Below the pieces are notes generated by a model that worked only from the letters and a program-made list of their open reading frames with translations, did not search any database and was not told the origin of the DNA. A stretch of 43,339 nt of DNA, from positions 1-43,339 of the forward strand of contig CASGHD010000183.1 of NCBI GenBank assembly GCA_949319575.1, given 5' to 3'. Shown here piece after piece: positions 42,737 through 43,339 of this stretch. The translations under genes were made by a program, and so were the position numbers. Every line of letters begins with the position of its first letter. Positions within the stretch are counted from its first letter, which is position 1. This stretch comes from an uncultured Anaerolineales bacterium. Lineage in GTDB: Bacteria; Chloroflexota; Anaerolineae; Anaerolineales; Villigracilaceae.

Positions 42737-42806
42737 AGCCACAGAGCGCACAGAGAAAAAAAGAGATTTGCTCAGAGTTCTCAGAGTTCTCAGAGTTCTC
42801 TGCGAT
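42737..42806. repeat. CACAGAG-type repeat with three tandem 9-bp units
   Basis: TTAGCCACAGAGCGCACAG leads into three exact CTCAGAGTT units (42771-42779, 42780-42788, 42789-42797) and CTCTGCGATCTCTC. Related words occur in opposite sense at 27530-27582. It lies in the eutN leader. Confidence 0.8.
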
Positions 42807-42857
42807 CTCTCCCGAAAGTCATCGGGACGATGTGTGGCAGAGTTTCTGGAGACAATT

Positions 42858-43148
42858 ATGAAGATTGCGCTCGTCATCGGTTCGACCATTTCAACTATCA
42901 AGGATGAAGTGATACGGGGGCGGAAACTTCTTATCGTTCGGGATGCGGATACAGCGGGCAAGCCGACGGGCGACCCGTATATCGCCGTGGACACGGTGGG
43001 CGCAGGGACGGGCGATCTGGTTATGGTGACTGACGGTTCCTCTGCGCGTTATACCAATCAAACAACCAACGCGCCTGTGGACGCGGTCATCGTGGGTGTG
43101 ATTGATTCGCTCGAGATGAGCGGGAAGGTTTCGTACAGGAAAGAGTAG
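42858..43148 (+). CDS. eutN: EutN/CcmL-family microcompartment vertex protein
   Basis: The 96 residues match the bacterial microcompartment vertex (BMV) family, pentamers that cap the corners of the protein shell. Typical are the start MKIALVIGSTISTIKDEVI, RKLLIVRDAD, AVDTVGAGTGDLVMVTDGSSAR and VDAVIVGVIDSLE. The ATG at 42858 has GGAG seven bases upstream; a longer frame would be read from the tandem repeat and is rejected. With eutA next, the shell is probably that of an ethanolamine-utilisation compartment. Confidence 0.94.
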   Translation: MKIALVIGSTISTIKDEVIRGRKLLIVRDADTAGKPTGDPYIAVDTVGAGTGDLVMVTDGSSARYTNQTTNAPVDAVIVGVIDSLEMSGKVSYRKE

Positions 43149-43149
43149 C

Positions 43150-43255
43150 ATGTCGTTGCGAGGAGCGAACGGAGTGAGCGACGAAGCAATCTCCTCGAAC
43201 AAGCATTCGCCTGATAATAGGAGATTGCTTCGGGCTATCGCCCTCGCAACGACAT
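43150..43255. repeat. Palindromic dispersed repeat between eutN and eutA
   Basis: Ends ATGTCGTTGCGAGG and CTCGCAACGACAT are inverted, with GAAGCAATCTCCTCG and GGAGATTGCTTC arms inside. It starts one base after the eutN stop and ends nine bases before the eutA ATG. The largest hairpin would fill almost the whole spacer. Confidence 0.9.
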
Positions 43256-43264
43256 ATTTGTTAT

Positions 43265-43339
43265 ATGGCTGATTCTCGCGATCTCCTCTCCGTCGGCGTG
43301 GATGTGGGTACGACCACCACACAGATCGTCTTTTCACGC
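43265..43339 (+). CDS. eutA: Ethanolamine ammonia-lyase reactivase EutA, N-terminal fragment
   Basis: Only 25 codons lie in the window. The start RDLLSVGVDVGTTTTQIVFS matches the phosphate-binding DxGTTTTQ motif and the first strand of EutA, an ASKHA-fold ATPase that swaps damaged B12 out of ethanolamine ammonia-lyase. The ATG has no Shine-Dalgarno; it follows a palindromic repeat by nine bases. The gene continues beyond the window, where eutBC and shell genes would be expected. Confidence 0.88.
   Translation, partial: MADSRDLLSVGVDVGTTTTQIVFSR

Noticed and set aside
42771..42797. Possible CRISPR array
   Set aside because: The units are 9 bp and directly tandem, with no spacers and no cas genes.
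42768..42857. 30-residue N-terminal extension of EutN (LRVLRVLRV)
   Set aside because: It translates the tandem 9-bp repeat; EutN proteins begin at the ATG at 42858, which has GGAG.

Overview
The window reads as chromosomal DNA from a member of the Chloroflexota, most likely class Anaerolineae. This is an inference from gene content: a MoeA fused to a periplasmic-binding-like domain, a Gld-type ABC system, a TIGR03663 membrane protein carrying an NHL propeller, an A2-type caa3 oxidase, and many short dispersed palindromic repeats of the kind common in Anaerolineae drafts. No 16S or other decisive marker is present. Both ends cut genes: a class III aminotransferase on the left and eutA on the right.

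Layout. 1-3500 (+): aminotransferase tail, moeA-PBP fusion and an overlapping CheY-like receiver. 3500-4110: repeat-rich spacer. 4110-4570: Bcp-type peroxiredoxin. 4666-11885 (+): complete caa3 cytochrome oxidase cluster (coxB with fused cytochrome c, coxA, a coxIV-coxIII fusion, SCO copper chaperone, a membrane-anchored cupredoxin-like protein, SURF1, and a half-size heme A synthase fused to heme O synthase), coupled to a GT-C membrane protein. 13571-21190 (-): surface-glycan block of four polytopic GT-C-like proteins and one GT2 polyprenyl-phosphate glycosyltransferase. 21251-22702 (-): primary sigma factor behind a small coupled ORF. 22793-26710 (-): Gld-type ABC system (ATPase, permease, GldG-like protein, DUF4340) behind a strong sigma-70 promoter. 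26860-28331: duplicated-domain tail-anchored protein (-) and AlaX-type editing hydrolase (+). 28627-34496 (-): TIGR03663-NHL protein, LysM-bearing anti-sigma factor with its ECF sigma factor, rlmN. 34731-39967 (-): lipoprotein, HAD phosphatase coupled to a DUF1028 protein, clpP and trigger factor. 40074-40155 (-): tRNA-Leu(UAG). 40373-43339 (+): conserved unknown protein, APC permease, eutN shell protein and the start of eutA, i.e. the edge of an ethanolamine-utilisation microcompartment locus.

The main signal not explained by ordinary genes is a set of short dispersed repeats. Palindromic units built on TCGTTGCGAGG / GCAATCTCC occur at five places, and other repeat families occur elsewhere. 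Some copies are translated in frame (two segments of moeA, the C-terminal tail of trigger factor). Others abut or supply the start codons of genes lacking a visible Shine-Dalgarno sequence (moeA, tig, the 40373 gene, eutA). This resembles the behaviour of Rickettsia palindromic elements and is the observation I rank highest. The fusions in the oxidase cluster and the MoeA-PBP/receiver pair come next.
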